Shown: in pieces, positions 42,362 to 51,631 of the stretch
Layout: each line of letters opens with the position of its first letter
Position numbering within the stretch: position 1 is the stretch's first letter
Assembly (NCBI GenBank): GCA_964467165.1
Contig: CAYXOL010000001.1
Location: 62,001-126,000, forward strand
Origin: Clostridium_AD sp964467165
Lineage (GTDB): Bacteria; Bacillota; Clostridia; Clostridiales; Clostridiaceae
Direction: 5' to 3'
DNA length: 64,000 nucleotides
Translations under genes and position numbers: made by a program
Notes under the pieces: generated by a model
Databases searched by the model: none
Seen by the model: only the letters and a program-made list of their open reading frames with translations
Told to the model about the DNA's origin: nothing

Positions 42362-43978
42362 TTACCCAATTAAAATTTTCAAATCTCTGCTCTCCTGAAA
42401 ACTTGAATCTAATTCCAATGATTTTTGTGTATATTCTAGTGCTTTTTCAATCTGGCCTAAATTATAGCAGCAAACCGCAATTTTATAATAGATTTCAGCA
42501 CTAGCACCATATAATTCATATGAATATTCAAAAAATCTTAGTGCTTCACTGTCATTGCAAATATAGCTAAACACCAACCCTATATAATAGGCTAAATCCC
42601 CTTCTTCACCAATAGGGAAATAATGCTCCCAAACTTTATTCATTACTACAACCAATTCTTCTGTTGGAAAATCTTTCTCCGTATCTATTCTTTCAAGTAA
42701 TATATTATAGACTTCTTGAAAGGTTCTTGCATCCCAAAGTGTAAATCGAATAAATGTTAATATCTGTTTTGTTTCTAAAGATTCACTAAGTGGCACCACA
42801 GCCTTTTTTAATATATAAAAATCATCTGGTCCAATACTTTCAACAATTTCATTATAAGCCATGGCAGTTTCTACAAAATCATGAGAACTATTGCTTAATA
42901 AAAATAATGACATATTTATATTTTCATGTTCATAGATACTATGTATTGCTTTTCCTCCAAGATTTTTAAAATATTGTTCCATTGAATGAAAATTCACAGT
43001 CATAGAAATACAGCCATGTTTTGATAAAAACGGATGATAATTTCCTAGCATATCTTTTTCATTTTTATAGCCTTTATCTGCAGAAATTAAAATTATATCG
43101 TCATTAAACAATTTTTTCAATCTAGATATTGCACGCAAGGCCATTATTGGCAGTGAAAAAGATGTATCCTGTAAATGGTCTTTATAATATAGAAGAATAT
43201 CATTAAAATCATCATCTTCATAATAACCATCACCTTGAATTCGGTTGTCCGTGTAATAATAATCTAAGCCTGCCAATATAGATTTATCCTCAGAGTTAAC
43301 GGTACCTTCTGGTGATGTTATTGTAATCAGACCTTCGAAAATTTCTCCATTGTTCACATAAAAAGTATCTTGTGGAAGGCTATCAAAGGTATAATTAGCG
43401 ATTAAAATTAGTGGGTTCTTTAAATTTCCACATTTTAAAACTTCACCACTGTTTCTTAGTTTAAGCTTATCATCTTTAGTTATGTCAAAGGTTGCACAGT
43501 CAAGTATTCCAGAATCAAAATATGGCTTTAAAAAGCTATGCTTTTGCCAATATTCAATATTCTTTTCAGAAAAATCTGTTACTATATATTTGAACTTCAG
43601 CCCTTTTAGAGAAGAATTTTCGACTATATGTAAAAATCTTTTAAGGAAAGTGTAAGTAAATCGCCCTACACCAGATGCAAGTTCCATTATGTATATGGTT
43701 GAGTCTTTATCTACATTAGGCCTTGTAGCATAGTCCCTACAATAGCCAAATATTGTTTTAGCATATAGGTTTGCTATATAAGGGTTAGTTGTTATATATT
43801 GAGGTACAATTCCCTTAGTCCAGGCTTCTGGCCCCTGATTTGCAAAGAAATCACTCTGCAAATTCCATACCATGGATTGTGATAATTGCTTTTCACCTTC
43901 AAGTATAACTGTAGTATTTTCATCAGTTGTTGTCTTAATATCTTTATGCATACTAGATTTTTTGATTTTTTGTGGCAA
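42362..43978 (-). CDS. Putative SAM-dependent methyltransferase with C-terminal TPR
   Basis: In this 538-residue soluble protein, residues about 95-250 show a class I methyltransferase core: motif I is IYIMELASGVGRFTYTF and the following acidic strand is FKYIVTDFSEKNIEYW, in a form reminiscent of MidA/NDUFAF7 proteins. A later strand reads LILIANYTFDSLPQD. The last 70 residues are tetratricopeptide repeats (AEIYYKIAVCCYNLGQIEKAL). The substrate may be a protein arginine or another macromolecule, by analogy only. The start is TTG with AAGGGGG 7 nt upstream; ATG ten codons in is the alternative. Confidence 0.7.
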   Translation of the reverse strand: MPQKIKKSSMHKDIKTTTDENTTVILEGEKQLSQSMVWNLQSDFFANQGPEAWTKGIVPQYITTNPYIANLYAKTIFGYCRDYATRPNVDKDSTIYIMELASGVGRFTYTFLKRFLHIVENSSLKGLKFKYIVTDFSEKNIEYWQKHSFLKPYFDSGILDCATFDITKDDKLKLRNSGEVLKCGNLKNPLILIANYTFDSLPQDTFYVNNGEIFEGLITITSPEGTVNSEDKSILAGLDYYYTDNRIQGDGYYEDDDFNDILLYYKDHLQDTSFSLPIMALRAISRLKKLFNDDIILISADKGYKNEKDMLGNYHPFLSKHGCISMTVNFHSMEQYFKNLGGKAIHSIYEHENINMSLFLLSNSSHDFVETAMAYNEIVESIGPDDFYILKKAVVPLSESLETKQILTFIRFTLWDARTFQEVYNILLERIDTEKDFPTEELVVVMNKVWEHYFPIGEEGDLAYYIGLVFSYICNDSEALRFFEYSYELYGASAEIYYKIAVCCYNLGQIEKALEYTQKSLELDSSFQESRDLKILIG

Positions 43979-44238
43979 AACAAATCCCCCTTAAAAAATA
44001 TATATTTAAAAATAATTATACTATTTGCACTTAATTATGTACAGTTTTAAGTAATGAAAAATAAAAGTGAATTTTTCTATCTTTGCATAATGGAATCTAT
44101 ATTTCTCTAATTAGTTACCATCATTTCCAAACAACAAATATACAATTTAGTTTAAATATGTTATAATATATATTAATTTCATAAAATTGTAATTAAAGCA
44201 ATGATGTCCAATATAATTTTTATAAGGGAGTTTTTAAA

Positions 44239-44457
44239 ATGGATGACGTAGTTACCAAATATTATTCTAATGGCAATAGATATGTAGGTGAATTAACAAA
44301 CAATAAAGCAAATGGCTTAGGAACTTATTACTTTAATAGTGGCGATAAATACATTGGCAAATTTAAAGATGACATTCCAAGTGGATTAGGTACTGCATAT
44401 AAACTAGATGGCTCTATATATTATAACGGTGAATGGGAAAATGGAAAACCTAAATAG
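44239..44457 (+). CDS. Small MORN-repeat protein
   Basis: The 72-residue protein contains three MORN repeats: YYSNGNRYVGELTNNKANGLG, in part, then YYFNSGDKYIGKFKDDIPSGLG and YYNGEWENGKP. MORN modules are beta-hairpin repeats that mediate lipid or protein contacts. No signal peptide or other domain is present, so it is likely a cytoplasmic accessory protein. AAGGGAG precedes the ATG, and a strong hairpin follows the stop. Confidence 0.85.
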   Translation: MDDVVTKYYSNGNRYVGELTNNKANGLGTYYFNSGDKYIGKFKDDIPSGLGTAYKLDGSIYYNGEWENGKPK

Positions 44458-44458
44458 C

Positions 44459-44502
44459 AATTTAAGGCTATATCTCTAATTGCAAAGATATAGCCTTAAA
44501 TT
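44459..44502. terminator. Bidirectional intrinsic terminator
   Basis: A 17-bp stem (AATTTAAGGCTATATCT and complement) between the convergent MORN and TerD genes. Confidence 0.9.
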
Positions 44503-44509
44503 TAATTAT

Positions 44510-45109
44510 TTATTTTCTATATCTTTCAATAAGGCCTGTTAAAGAGCCATCATTGGTTCCTTCACCAATAGCTGAAAACTTCCACTCATTATTATGCCTA
44601 TAAATATCTCCTGTTATAAGCGAAGTCTTACCTGCATAGGTTTCAGATAAATTATATTTTAATAATTCTGTATTGTCTTTAGTATTTATAACCCTTATAT
44701 ATGCATTTTCAATTTGACCAAAATCTTGGTTTCTCTTAATACAGTCGTAAATATTAACAACAAATATTAATTTGTTAGTGTCCTCAGGTATCTTTGATAA
44801 GTCTACAAGTATTTGTTCATCATCACCATTGCCATCACCAGTTCTATTATCCCCTGTATGCATTACACTACCACAACGGCTTTTCAAATTACCAAAATAT
44901 ATAACATTTTCTATACCTTTAAGCTTCCCATCTTTATTTATCATTAACACCGAAGCATCACAATCAAAATCTGCAGCCTTTTTTTTAAACAAGCCTCCAC
45001 CAGTAGGTGAAGATACTGCATCCCAACCTAATCCAATCATTATTTTCGATATTCCACTGTTTCCTTTTGTTAAGTCAACTTTTTGTCCCTTTTGCAAATT
45101 AATAGACAT
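44510..45109 (-). CDS. TerD-family protein
   Basis: The protein has 199 residues from ATG 45109 (AAGAAGGTG upstream). The TerD fold is clear: NLQKGQKVDLTKGN, GLGWDA, FDCDASVLMINKDGK, the Ca2+-binding acidic stretch GDGNGDDEQILVDLSKIPED, and a FGQIENAYIRVI strand. An inserted basic patch (GGGLFKKKAA) precedes the aspartate loop. TerD proteins are associated with tellurite and phage stress, with calcium as ligand. Here a second TerD gene lies 33 nt upstream, but no terA, terC or terZ is in view. Confidence 0.92.
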   Translation of the reverse strand: MSINLQKGQKVDLTKGNSGISKIMIGLGWDAVSSPTGGGLFKKKAADFDCDASVLMINKDGKLKGIENVIYFGNLKSRCGSVMHTGDNRTGDGNGDDEQILVDLSKIPEDTNKLIFVVNIYDCIKRNQDFGQIENAYIRVINTKDNTELLKYNLSETYAGKTSLITGDIYRHNNEWKFSAIGEGTNDGSLTGLIERYRK

Positions 45110-45141
45110 TTTAAGCACCTTCTTTTGTTTTTATATTTGAT

Positions 45142-45720
45142 TTAATTATTTATTCCGAAATTTGAACATAGAGCACCAAGTCCGCCTTCGAATCCACTAC
45201 CAATAGCGTTGAATTTCCATTCTGTTCCATTTCTATATAATTCTGCAACTATTACAGCTGTTTCTATACTATAGTCTTCCCCTAGGTCATATCTTATTAG
45301 TTCCTCACCAGTTTCTTCGTTACATATTCTTATAAACGCATTGGAAACTTGTCCAAAGTTTTGTCTTCTACTTTCCGCATCATTAATAGTTACTGTGAAA
45401 TCAATTTTTGTTACATTTTGTGGAACCGAAGACAAATCTACCTTTAGTTGTTCGTCATCGCCATCGCCATTACCAGTTGTGTTATCACCTAGGTGAGTTA
45501 CAGAATTTGAGGCATGATTTAAATTATTATAAAAAATAAAATCTCCATCAGAAGTTACCTTTCCGTTTTCACCTAAAAGGAAAGCAGCTGAATCTAAATC
45601 GAAATCAGAGCCACCATCATATTTGTTTGTATCCCAGCCAAGTCCTATAAGTACTTTTTTAAGACCAGGATTACTTTTGGTTAGATCTACCTTTTGTCCT
45701 TTTTTTAAACTAACTGCCAT
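45142..45720 (-). CDS. TerD-family protein
   Basis: This 192-residue paralogue of the downstream gene has the more standard sequence: SLKKGQKVDLTKSNPGLKK, GLGWDTNKYDGGSDFDLD, GNGDGDDEQLKVDLSSVPQN and RRQNFGQVSNAFIRI. Both calcium sites appear intact. ATG 45720 with GGGAG upstream is preferred over an upstream GTG that overlaps the site. The two genes probably form a stress operon arising by duplication. Confidence 0.94.
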   Translation of the reverse strand: MAVSLKKGQKVDLTKSNPGLKKVLIGLGWDTNKYDGGSDFDLDSAAFLLGENGKVTSDGDFIFYNNLNHASNSVTHLGDNTTGNGDGDDEQLKVDLSSVPQNVTKIDFTVTINDAESRRQNFGQVSNAFIRICNEETGEELIRYDLGEDYSIETAVIVAELYRNGTEWKFNAIGSGFEGGLGALCSNFGINN

Positions 45721-45866
45721 AATAAATTCTCCCTTCACTGTTTATAATTTAATTTAATATATATAATTTTATATTAACTTTTGATTTATTATAAACTTAA
45801 TACAATATTATCATATAATTACAGAATATATATTAATATTGTATTAATATTTTCGCTTGTATACCC

Positions 45867-46775
45867 TTACGTTTTTTCCAAAGTAACAGTTACCCTAGAC
45901 AAAATTATAATCGTAGCTATAATACATCCCGTTCCTATCCATTCTGGTAGTCCAAAAGGAACATGTAACCAATATATAGATAAAAACGCTGCAGATAGTG
46001 GTTCAACACAAGATAGTACACTGGTTTCTGTTGGTTGTATGTATTTTAAGCTTTCCAAGTAACAACAAAAGGCAATAAGGGTTCCAAATAACACCACAAA
46101 TAAAACAGCAAGCATTGAACTAATTGACCACTTACCTGTAAAGTTCCAAGGCTGATGAATAAAACTAAAAGCTATACCTCCAATTAACATCCCCCACCCA
46201 ACTACAATTGTAGAACCATACTTAGCAAGAAGTAAGCGAGGTTGCAATGTGTAAAAAGCTGCGGTAAATGCCGAACAAACTCCCCAAAACAATGCTAACT
46301 TTGAAATAGATAGGGTATGAATATTTCCTTTCGTAATAATAAAAAATGTACCCAGCATTGCCAGTATAATAGCTATGATTTCTTGTGAATTGGGACTTCT
46401 TCTATTGAAAATAATTAGATAACAAGCAATTATCACCGCTGATAAATATTGCAGTATAGTGGCCGTTGGTGCATTTCCATATTTTATAGCAGCAAAATAT
46501 GTATACTGAACGCCTACCATGCCTATAATACTAAAAATTATAAGATTCCAGCAATTATGTTTTGTTTCCCATATTTTCCATATGTTTTTGTTGCCTTTTA
46601 TAAAAGCATATAATAATAAAATTATACCTGATGCTAATAGACGAATAACCACAAGCCATTCTGCACTAAATCCTTTTACCTGAAACAAGAATTGAGCAAC
46701 GCTGCCTGATACCCCCCATAACGTTGCTCCTATAATTACAAGTAATATTCCTTTTATTCTTGGTTGAAAATCCAT
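45867..46775 (-). CDS. EamA/DMT-family transporter
   Basis: The 302-residue protein has ten membrane helices in two EamA halves. The first starts GILLVIIGATLWGVSGSVAQ and includes RLLASGIILL, and the second contains LFWGVCSAFTAAFYTLQP and ETSVLSCVEPLSAAF near the C-terminus. The family exports amino acids and other metabolites. The substrate is unknown. Only a weak binding site (AAAGTGAG) precedes the ATG. Confidence 0.9.
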   Translation of the reverse strand: MDFQPRIKGILLVIIGATLWGVSGSVAQFLFQVKGFSAEWLVVIRLLASGIILLLYAFIKGNKNIWKIWETKHNCWNLIIFSIIGMVGVQYTYFAAIKYGNAPTATILQYLSAVIIACYLIIFNRRSPNSQEIIAIILAMLGTFFIITKGNIHTLSISKLALFWGVCSAFTAAFYTLQPRLLLAKYGSTIVVGWGMLIGGIAFSFIHQPWNFTGKWSISSMLAVLFVVLFGTLIAFCCYLESLKYIQPTETSVLSCVEPLSAAFLSIYWLHVPFGLPEWIGTGCIIATIIILSRVTVTLEKT

Positions 46776-46855
46776 GTTATTCTAGCTCACTTTCTTTTTT
46801 TATTATACAAATATCTCTTCAATATTATAACATAAAACTTCAACAAAATTTTGGA

Positions 46856-46965
46856 AGCTTCAAGTCTGCCATCTTCTATAAGTGGCAGTTGACTAGCCTA
46901 AGAAGATTTCTTAGGCGGCACTCTAAACTAACTTCCAAAGTTGTTAATATTGCAGCATCGCAGAT
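46856..46965 (+). repeat. Structured intergenic element A (hairpins; related to element at 51.57 kb)
   Basis: It contains CTGCCA...TGGCAG (46866-46871/46883-46888), a 19-nt hairpin CCTAAGAAGATTTCTTAGG (46897-46915) and ACTTCCAAAGTTG. It shares TTCTATAAGTG and the AAGTTG...TATTGCA/CAATAT block with 51.57-51.63 kb. Both precede a plus-strand gene, and it may be a small mobile repeat or leader RNA. Confidence 0.4.
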
Positions 46966-47072
46966 GATGATTTAATTACAGTTACTCCTAAAGTATGGTA
47001 TCTCAAGTAAATTGATAATTAAACGATAATATATTAAATGAAAATTATGAAGAGGAGGAGGCATTCACGCAT

Positions 47073-47759
47073 ATGGATATTATTGAAATTAAAGGGATTA
47101 GCACCGCAAATTATACCCATACAAATGATACAAAAAAATCAGATAAAAACAATGAAACTTCCGAAAACCAAGGAATAACACAAGATTTAGGAACTGACAC
47201 ATTTGTTAAATCCGCAGAAAAAGAAGTAACAGATTCAACCTATAAACCTATAAAAAAGAAACTTTCTACAGAAGAAATTTCAGCTATAAAGGATTCGCAG
47301 GAAAATTTAAAAACAGAACTCATAAAAAAATTTATAAGTGATACAATAAATAATCAGAATAAGTTGCTTGGGAAAGCTACTGAAAGTGGTATTAGTAAAA
47401 TCTCAAAAGAAAGTACAGATTTGCTTACTAAAATATTTGGTTCTTTAGAAAACGCATACCCTGAAATGGCAACAACTCCAGAAGGTGCAAAGCAAGCAAT
47501 AGAAGATGGTGGCCCATATTCTATAAATGCAGTGGCTGATCGTATTATGACTATGGCAAAATCTCTAGCAGGAGACGACCCAAATAAAATACAGCAAATG
47601 AGAGCTGCAGTAGAAAAAGGTTTTTCACAGGCTGGAATAGATTTTAATAAAGCCACAAAAACTGAATTACCACAAATTTGCAAAGACACCTGTACTGAGG
47701 TTATGAGAAGATTTGATGAACTACAAATTCAAAGTGATAGTTCTACTGAAAAAGTATAA
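47073..47759 (+). CDS. Hypothetical protein, DUF5610-like C-terminus
   Basis: The 228-residue soluble protein has a low-complexity, Thr/Lys/Asp-rich N-terminal 70 residues. A helical C-terminal part includes PEGAKQAIEDGGPYSINAVA, DRIMTMAKSLAGDDPNKI and AAVEKGFSQAGIDF. That pattern recurs in a family of unknown function (DUF5610-type) often near motility or cell-surface genes. No signal peptide or membrane helix is present. AGGAGG precedes the start and a strong terminator follows the stop. Confidence 0.65.
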   Translation: MDIIEIKGISTANYTHTNDTKKSDKNNETSENQGITQDLGTDTFVKSAEKEVTDSTYKPIKKKLSTEEISAIKDSQENLKTELIKKFISDTINNQNKLLGKATESGISKISKESTDLLTKIFGSLENAYPEMATTPEGAKQAIEDGGPYSINAVADRIMTMAKSLAGDDPNKIQQMRAAVEKGFSQAGIDFNKATKTELPQICKDTCTEVMRRFDELQIQSDSSTEKV

Positions 47760-47764
47760 TTATC

Positions 47765-47805
47765 AAAACTGCCTCAAAATATTTATAATATTTTGAGGCA
47801 GTTTT
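47765..47805 (+). terminator. Intrinsic terminator
   Basis: A 19-bp perfect stem (AAAACTGCCTCAAAATATT and complement), TAT loop and ATTTTAAT tail. Confidence 0.92.
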
Positions 47806-47845
47806 ATTTTAATATTTATCTCAAGCAACAGCTACGCTCTAAGAC

Positions 47846-47874
47846 GTATAATATTTTTTTTTATAGATATAATA
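47846..47874 (+). promoter_or_regulatory. Possible sigma-G promoter of tlp
   Basis: GTATA-N17-TATAATA, 40 nt before the ATG, resembles the forespore pattern with one -10 mismatch. It is equally readable as a weak sigma-A site. Confidence 0.3.
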
Positions 47875-47913
47875 ATAACGAATTAATAAATCAAAAAAAG
47901 GAGATATAAATTT

Positions 47914-48144
47914 ATGATGAAAAACAAACCGGATGATAGAAGAGATAACGCAGATAGAATCCAGCATAATATTAGTAATACTATTGAAAATTTTCATCTT
48001 ACTGAGGAAGCTATTGAAAACTCAGATGATCAAAAAACAAAAGAATCACTAGAAGAAAAGAATCATAGAAGAGAAGAAGCTATTAATGGTATGAAATCAG
48101 AAATGAGAGATGAATCAATAGATAAAAAAAACCGTTATAAATAG
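47914..48144 (+). CDS. tlp: Small acid-soluble spore protein Tlp
   Basis: The 76-residue, highly charged protein is typical of Tlp: KPDDRRDNADRIQHNISNTI, then ENFHLTEEAIENSDDQKTKE and LEEKNHRREEAINGMKSEMRDE. It is packaged in the spore core and made under forespore sigma-G control in Bacillus. AAAGGAG lies 10 nt upstream of the first of two adjacent ATG codons. A hairpin terminator follows. Confidence 0.93.
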   Translation: MMKNKPDDRRDNADRIQHNISNTIENFHLTEEAIENSDDQKTKESLEEKNHRREEAINGMKSEMRDESIDKKNRYK

Positions 48145-48189
48145 AGTCAAATTTAAATGAAGGATACTTACTAAATACATGTATTTTAT

Positions 48190-48223
48190 AAAAAGGTATA
48201 GCGGTTTTTTGCTATACCTTTTT
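48190..48223 (+). terminator. Intrinsic terminator of tlp
   Basis: AAAAAGGTATAGC pairs with GCTATACCTTTTT across an 8-nt T-rich loop. Confidence 0.88.
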
Positions 48224-48246
48224 ACCTCGTATTTTTTTTACTAATG

Positions 48247-49625
48247 CTATTTGTTTTTATATTCCTTTTCTAACTTAGAAAATGTGTAAGATATTATTAA
48301 TGCAATTACCCCCACTATCATAAATACTAAGGTTTTAATTATAAAGCTAAACGAGTAAAAATCTACCAGCATAAGTTATAAGCGATAATATTAAACCGTA
48401 TTTTCTAAGTTTAGAGTTGTTTATCTTGAATCCTATAAATACACTACCTAAAGCAACTAACATCAGCGATGTACTAAGAAGTAATTGTTTAAATTCATAT
48501 ACTACATCCACTATAAAACTTAATCTTACTACTATATAAGTTGATAGAAGTGCATAGATTACCACCTTATTACATGTTAAAATTTTACTATCTACATAAT
48601 CTTGAGTAAACATGAATACTACAATGAATAACATAAGCGCAGTGGTTAAATAAAACTCTATGTTTCCAGCTAACCCTGAAATCATACATGCTGTAGAATT
48701 GATATTGCAATTATTGTAACTGTAGTATATTTCTCACCCCAGATTAAGTTAACTCTTAAAAGTATGGAGAGGCAAGTTAATACAACACCAACATACCCTG
48801 TCCATTTTGATGCATTTTTTACTCTTAATAGTATTATAGTTCCAATAATACAATAGGCAACTAGAGGTGCGTACCAAATGTCTGAGTCCAAATATATCCA
48901 TATTGTCGTCAGAGGATATATAATAAAATACAGTAATAACCCTACTGAGTTCAGTATGCTTTCTTTTTGCTCACAAGTAAGCATAAATTGCACACTATAT
49001 ATAACAGTGATGGTTATTAAAAGTAATATTTGAACATTCTCATGGAAATTCATACCAATTATAATAGTAGAAAATAAAGCCAGCATTGAAGTGTAGAATT
49101 CAAAAGATATGTTTATATCTTTGTTTTTTATTGCTTGCAATGGAAAATATATATTAAGTATATTTATAAGTGCCAATATTATAAATACAATGTAGGACTG
49201 CTCAGCTGATATCTCTCCCACAGGCACTAAGCATATATATGCTCCTATTAAGGTTACAATCCTTAGCAAATTTGATTCCTTTTTATAGATTAGATAAATT
49301 GCTCCACCTGTTATAATTGCGGTGATACCCAGTGCAGCTAGACCTGTTAGATTGTCTAATGCTAAGTAATTTATTATTACAGCTATATATAAACCGGATA
49401 TTCCTAAAGCTGTTACACCTTTCTATTTTTTAGCAATGTAAACTCATTTATAGTTTGCCTTGCTATACCTTCATTGCCACTTTTAAGTTTTTCTAGTAGT
49501 AATTTATTTTCTAGGTATACTACCTCTTTTTCTTTTTTCTCTACTGTGTTTAAATCTAACAATATAAGATTAATTTCTTTATTTATTTCATCTTGTAACC
49601 TTAGGTCCTCATTAATATCCCTCAT
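48247..49625 (-). pseudogene. Coiled-coil plus multi-pass membrane protein, split by frameshifts
   Basis: Four consecutive frames read as one protein. 49625-49413 encodes a coiled coil (RLQDEINKEINLILLDLN). From about 49430 another frame opens without a start (GVTALGISGLYIAVIINYLA) and continues through 49269-48682 with many helices. 48685-48347 follows with an ATGA overlap, and a last piece 48346-48247 (FIIKTLVFMIVGVIALIISY, ending EKEYKNK) again shifts frame. The layout resembles DUF2339/DUF2157-like membrane proteins. Assembly errors cannot be excluded. The middle pieces might still be translated, but the intact original is lost. Confidence 0.6.
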
Positions 49626-49750
49626 TTAAAGCTCCTCCGATATGTTATTTGTAAAATATACAACAAAATACCAATATATATAAACATAATTATAACACTT
49701 AATTAGCATTTTGTAGCCTAGTATATTACGGATATTAGGATAGTTATTTA

Positions 49751-49779
49751 TTGCATAAAAACGAATAAAGTACTATATT
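49751..49779 (+). promoter_or_regulatory. Promoter of the 49839 gene, near-identical to one at 51.63 kb
   Basis: TTGCAT-N17-TATATT, with the spacer AAAAACGAATAAAGTAC. The copy at 51632-51660 differs in the spacer at only three positions. Confidence 0.6.
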
Positions 49780-49838
49780 TAAAATAAGTGATTGAATTTA
49801 GATGCAGAAAATAATCCATACTGGAGGTCGATTATTCA

Positions 49839-50480
49839 ATGTCAGATATCTGGATGTGTGTAAAAGACATTAGAGGTGCTACAGAAGGCAAGTTATTTTT
49901 AAGTAATGGAGATATTTCTAACATGATTCAGCAAATTAGATTAGTTAGAATAGATAACGAATTAAAATTCTTTGTAAATTTTGAAGAAATAAATCAATTT
50001 TTCAAACTAGTAGAAAACAGTTATGAAATTTATGGATTATACACTACAAAAAATCATAACACCTGGCTTAGAAAATTATTTAAGTTAAAATTAAAAACAA
50101 AGCCAGGTTACAGCAAAGTAAATCTTGATATTTTCCCAAGCGACGTTCTTTGTAAAATTTTTACAGGATTATTGTTATATCTTTATAAAGTAAAACCTGA
50201 AGAACTTCTTATACAATTTTCTACAATGATTAGCTATCAATTGGAATCACTAAAAATGATTTACCAGAATAAGGACCTAGTTGATTTTGATGAAGAGTTT
50301 GAACAAACTGCAATACAGTTTAAAAAGATATTCGAGATTTGCAATTCAATGGAATTGAAAGTTGAATCAGTTGAATCAGAATATAGATTTAGAATGATAA
50401 AGGAAAGAATGGAAAAAAGAAAAGAAATAAACAGTTTAAATATATTAATGCTAGATGAAATTAGTAAACTGAAGGATTGA
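49839..50480 (+). CDS. Hypothetical protein
   Basis: I do not recognise this 213-residue soluble protein. It is rich in Lys, Glu, Phe and Ile, with mixed alpha/beta character in the first half (GDISNMIQQIRLVRIDNELK) and a helical, possibly coiled-coil end (RFRMIKERMEKRKEINSLNI). No signal, membrane helix or metal motif is seen. CTGGAGG precedes the ATG. It has its own promoter and a terminator shared with the convergent TauE gene. Confidence 0.7.
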   Translation: MSDIWMCVKDIRGATEGKLFLSNGDISNMIQQIRLVRIDNELKFFVNFEEINQFFKLVENSYEIYGLYTTKNHNTWLRKLFKLKLKTKPGYSKVNLDIFPSDVLCKIFTGLLLYLYKVKPEELLIQFSTMISYQLESLKMIYQNKDLVDFDEEFEQTAIQFKKIFEICNSMELKVESVESEYRFRMIKERMEKRKEINSLNILMLDEISKLKD

Positions 50481-50497
50481 TACTATTCAAGCTAAAA

Positions 50498-50539
50498 AAA
50501 TTTAGGGATTCTACCCGTATAGGATGAATCCCTAAATTT
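50498..50539. terminator. Bidirectional intrinsic terminator
   Basis: A 14-bp stem (AAATTTAGGGATTC and complement) between convergent genes. Confidence 0.88.
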
Positions 50540-50568
50540 GTAATGAGTTAAAACAAATGCTAATGTTA

Positions 50569-51450
50569 CTAGGTTTTCAACTGCTGTTTTCGCGCTTTAT
50601 GTGCAGATTGTAAAAGCATGATTGATGTATAAATTACCACCACTACCACTAACCATTTAACAGTATCTAATGGTAACGATTTAACAATATATGCAGCAAT
50701 TATTACGCCAACACTTCCAAATAGCGTAATAGCTATAGAGGCTTTTCTATCATATGCTCCTTTTTTTACAAATTGAATTGATCCCGCCGGCATAAGAAAT
50801 GCACAAGAGCCCATCATTATTGGAAAAGCAGCAAGAGGATTCATTCCAAGTGCATAGATCAATGCCATGCAAGGAGCATATAGACCAACACCTAGTTGCA
50901 TTAATGCTCCAAGTATAAAATTACCAATGATGGCTACTATCAGCTTAACCCCAGTTAGTCCTTCTGCTGTTCCACCGATTGGCATAAGATTTAATAGACC
51001 TGATAGCATTAAAATAGCAACTACAATTAGTGCCAGGCCCATGCCAATTCTTACTTTTCTCACATCAAATTTAGCAACAATATCCGCTCCTATTATTGCA
51101 CCTAAAACTGCAGCCATAATCATTGAAACCAATGTTATCTTATCTACTTTTATAACAGTTAAAAAAATAATCGCCTCCAAAACAGTTGGAATTGTGCAAG
51201 ATACATTTAAGGTTCCTGGAAGGGTTCTATCATCGGTCAATTTAAAGAACCTAACTATAGATGTTATAATAGCAAAGCTTCCTACTCCTAAAGTATCAAA
51301 AAAATTAGCTATAAACCCTATTACTCCAAAAGTAATAAATTTTTCATTTCGAGATTTTTCTGCTTTTGCTACTTTGAAAATATCATAGATATATATAACC
51401 GCAAAGTATGATGCTAACAGAATTAGTAATCCTAATAGTATTTTAACCAT
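50569..51450 (-). CDS. TauE/SafE family anion exporter
   Basis: The protein has 293 residues from ATG 51450 (GGGGA upstream) and eight or so membrane helices. Both TauE motifs are present: TFGVIGFIANFFDTLGVGSF with TLPGTLNVSCTIPTV, and LGALMQLGVGLYAPCMALIY with GSCAFLMPAGSIQF. Members export sulfite, sulfoacetate or other organosulfur anions. The substrate here is unknown. The gene is divergent from the amidohydrolase. Confidence 0.9.
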   Translation of the reverse strand: MVKILLGLLILLASYFAVIYIYDIFKVAKAEKSRNEKFITFGVIGFIANFFDTLGVGSFAIITSIVRFFKLTDDRTLPGTLNVSCTIPTVLEAIIFLTVIKVDKITLVSMIMAAVLGAIIGADIVAKFDVRKVRIGMGLALIVVAILMLSGLLNLMPIGGTAEGLTGVKLIVAIIGNFILGALMQLGVGLYAPCMALIYALGMNPLAAFPIMMGSCAFLMPAGSIQFVKKGAYDRKASIAITLFGSVGVIIAAYIVKSLPLDTVKWLVVVVVIYTSIMLLQSAHKARKQQLKT

Positions 51451-51569
51451 AAAACATCCCCATTCTTGCATTATAGCAACTTATTTTATTAAATTATACA
51501 CTATTATGCATTTTTAGTATATAAGAAATTCATATTTCTCTTAATTTACCTTTAATGACATTTCATTGA

Positions 51570-51630
51570 AAGGTCTCCTGCTTCTATAAGTGAGAGTATA
51601 TATCTCCTTTCGAAGTTGCTGCAATATCTT
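51570..51630 (+). repeat. Intergenic element B, related to element A at 46.86 kb
   Basis: It shares AGGTCT/AAGTCT, TTCTATAAGTG (51582-51592) and TCGAAGTTGCTGCAATAT with element A but lacks its central hairpin. It runs straight into the TTGCAT promoter at 51632. Confidence 0.35.
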
Positions 51631-51631
51631 A

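Noticed and set aside
44510..45720. Phage or tellurite-resistance island around the two TerD genes
   Set aside because: No terA, terB, terC or terZ, integrase or other defence gene is nearby; the pair looks like an ordinary stress operon.
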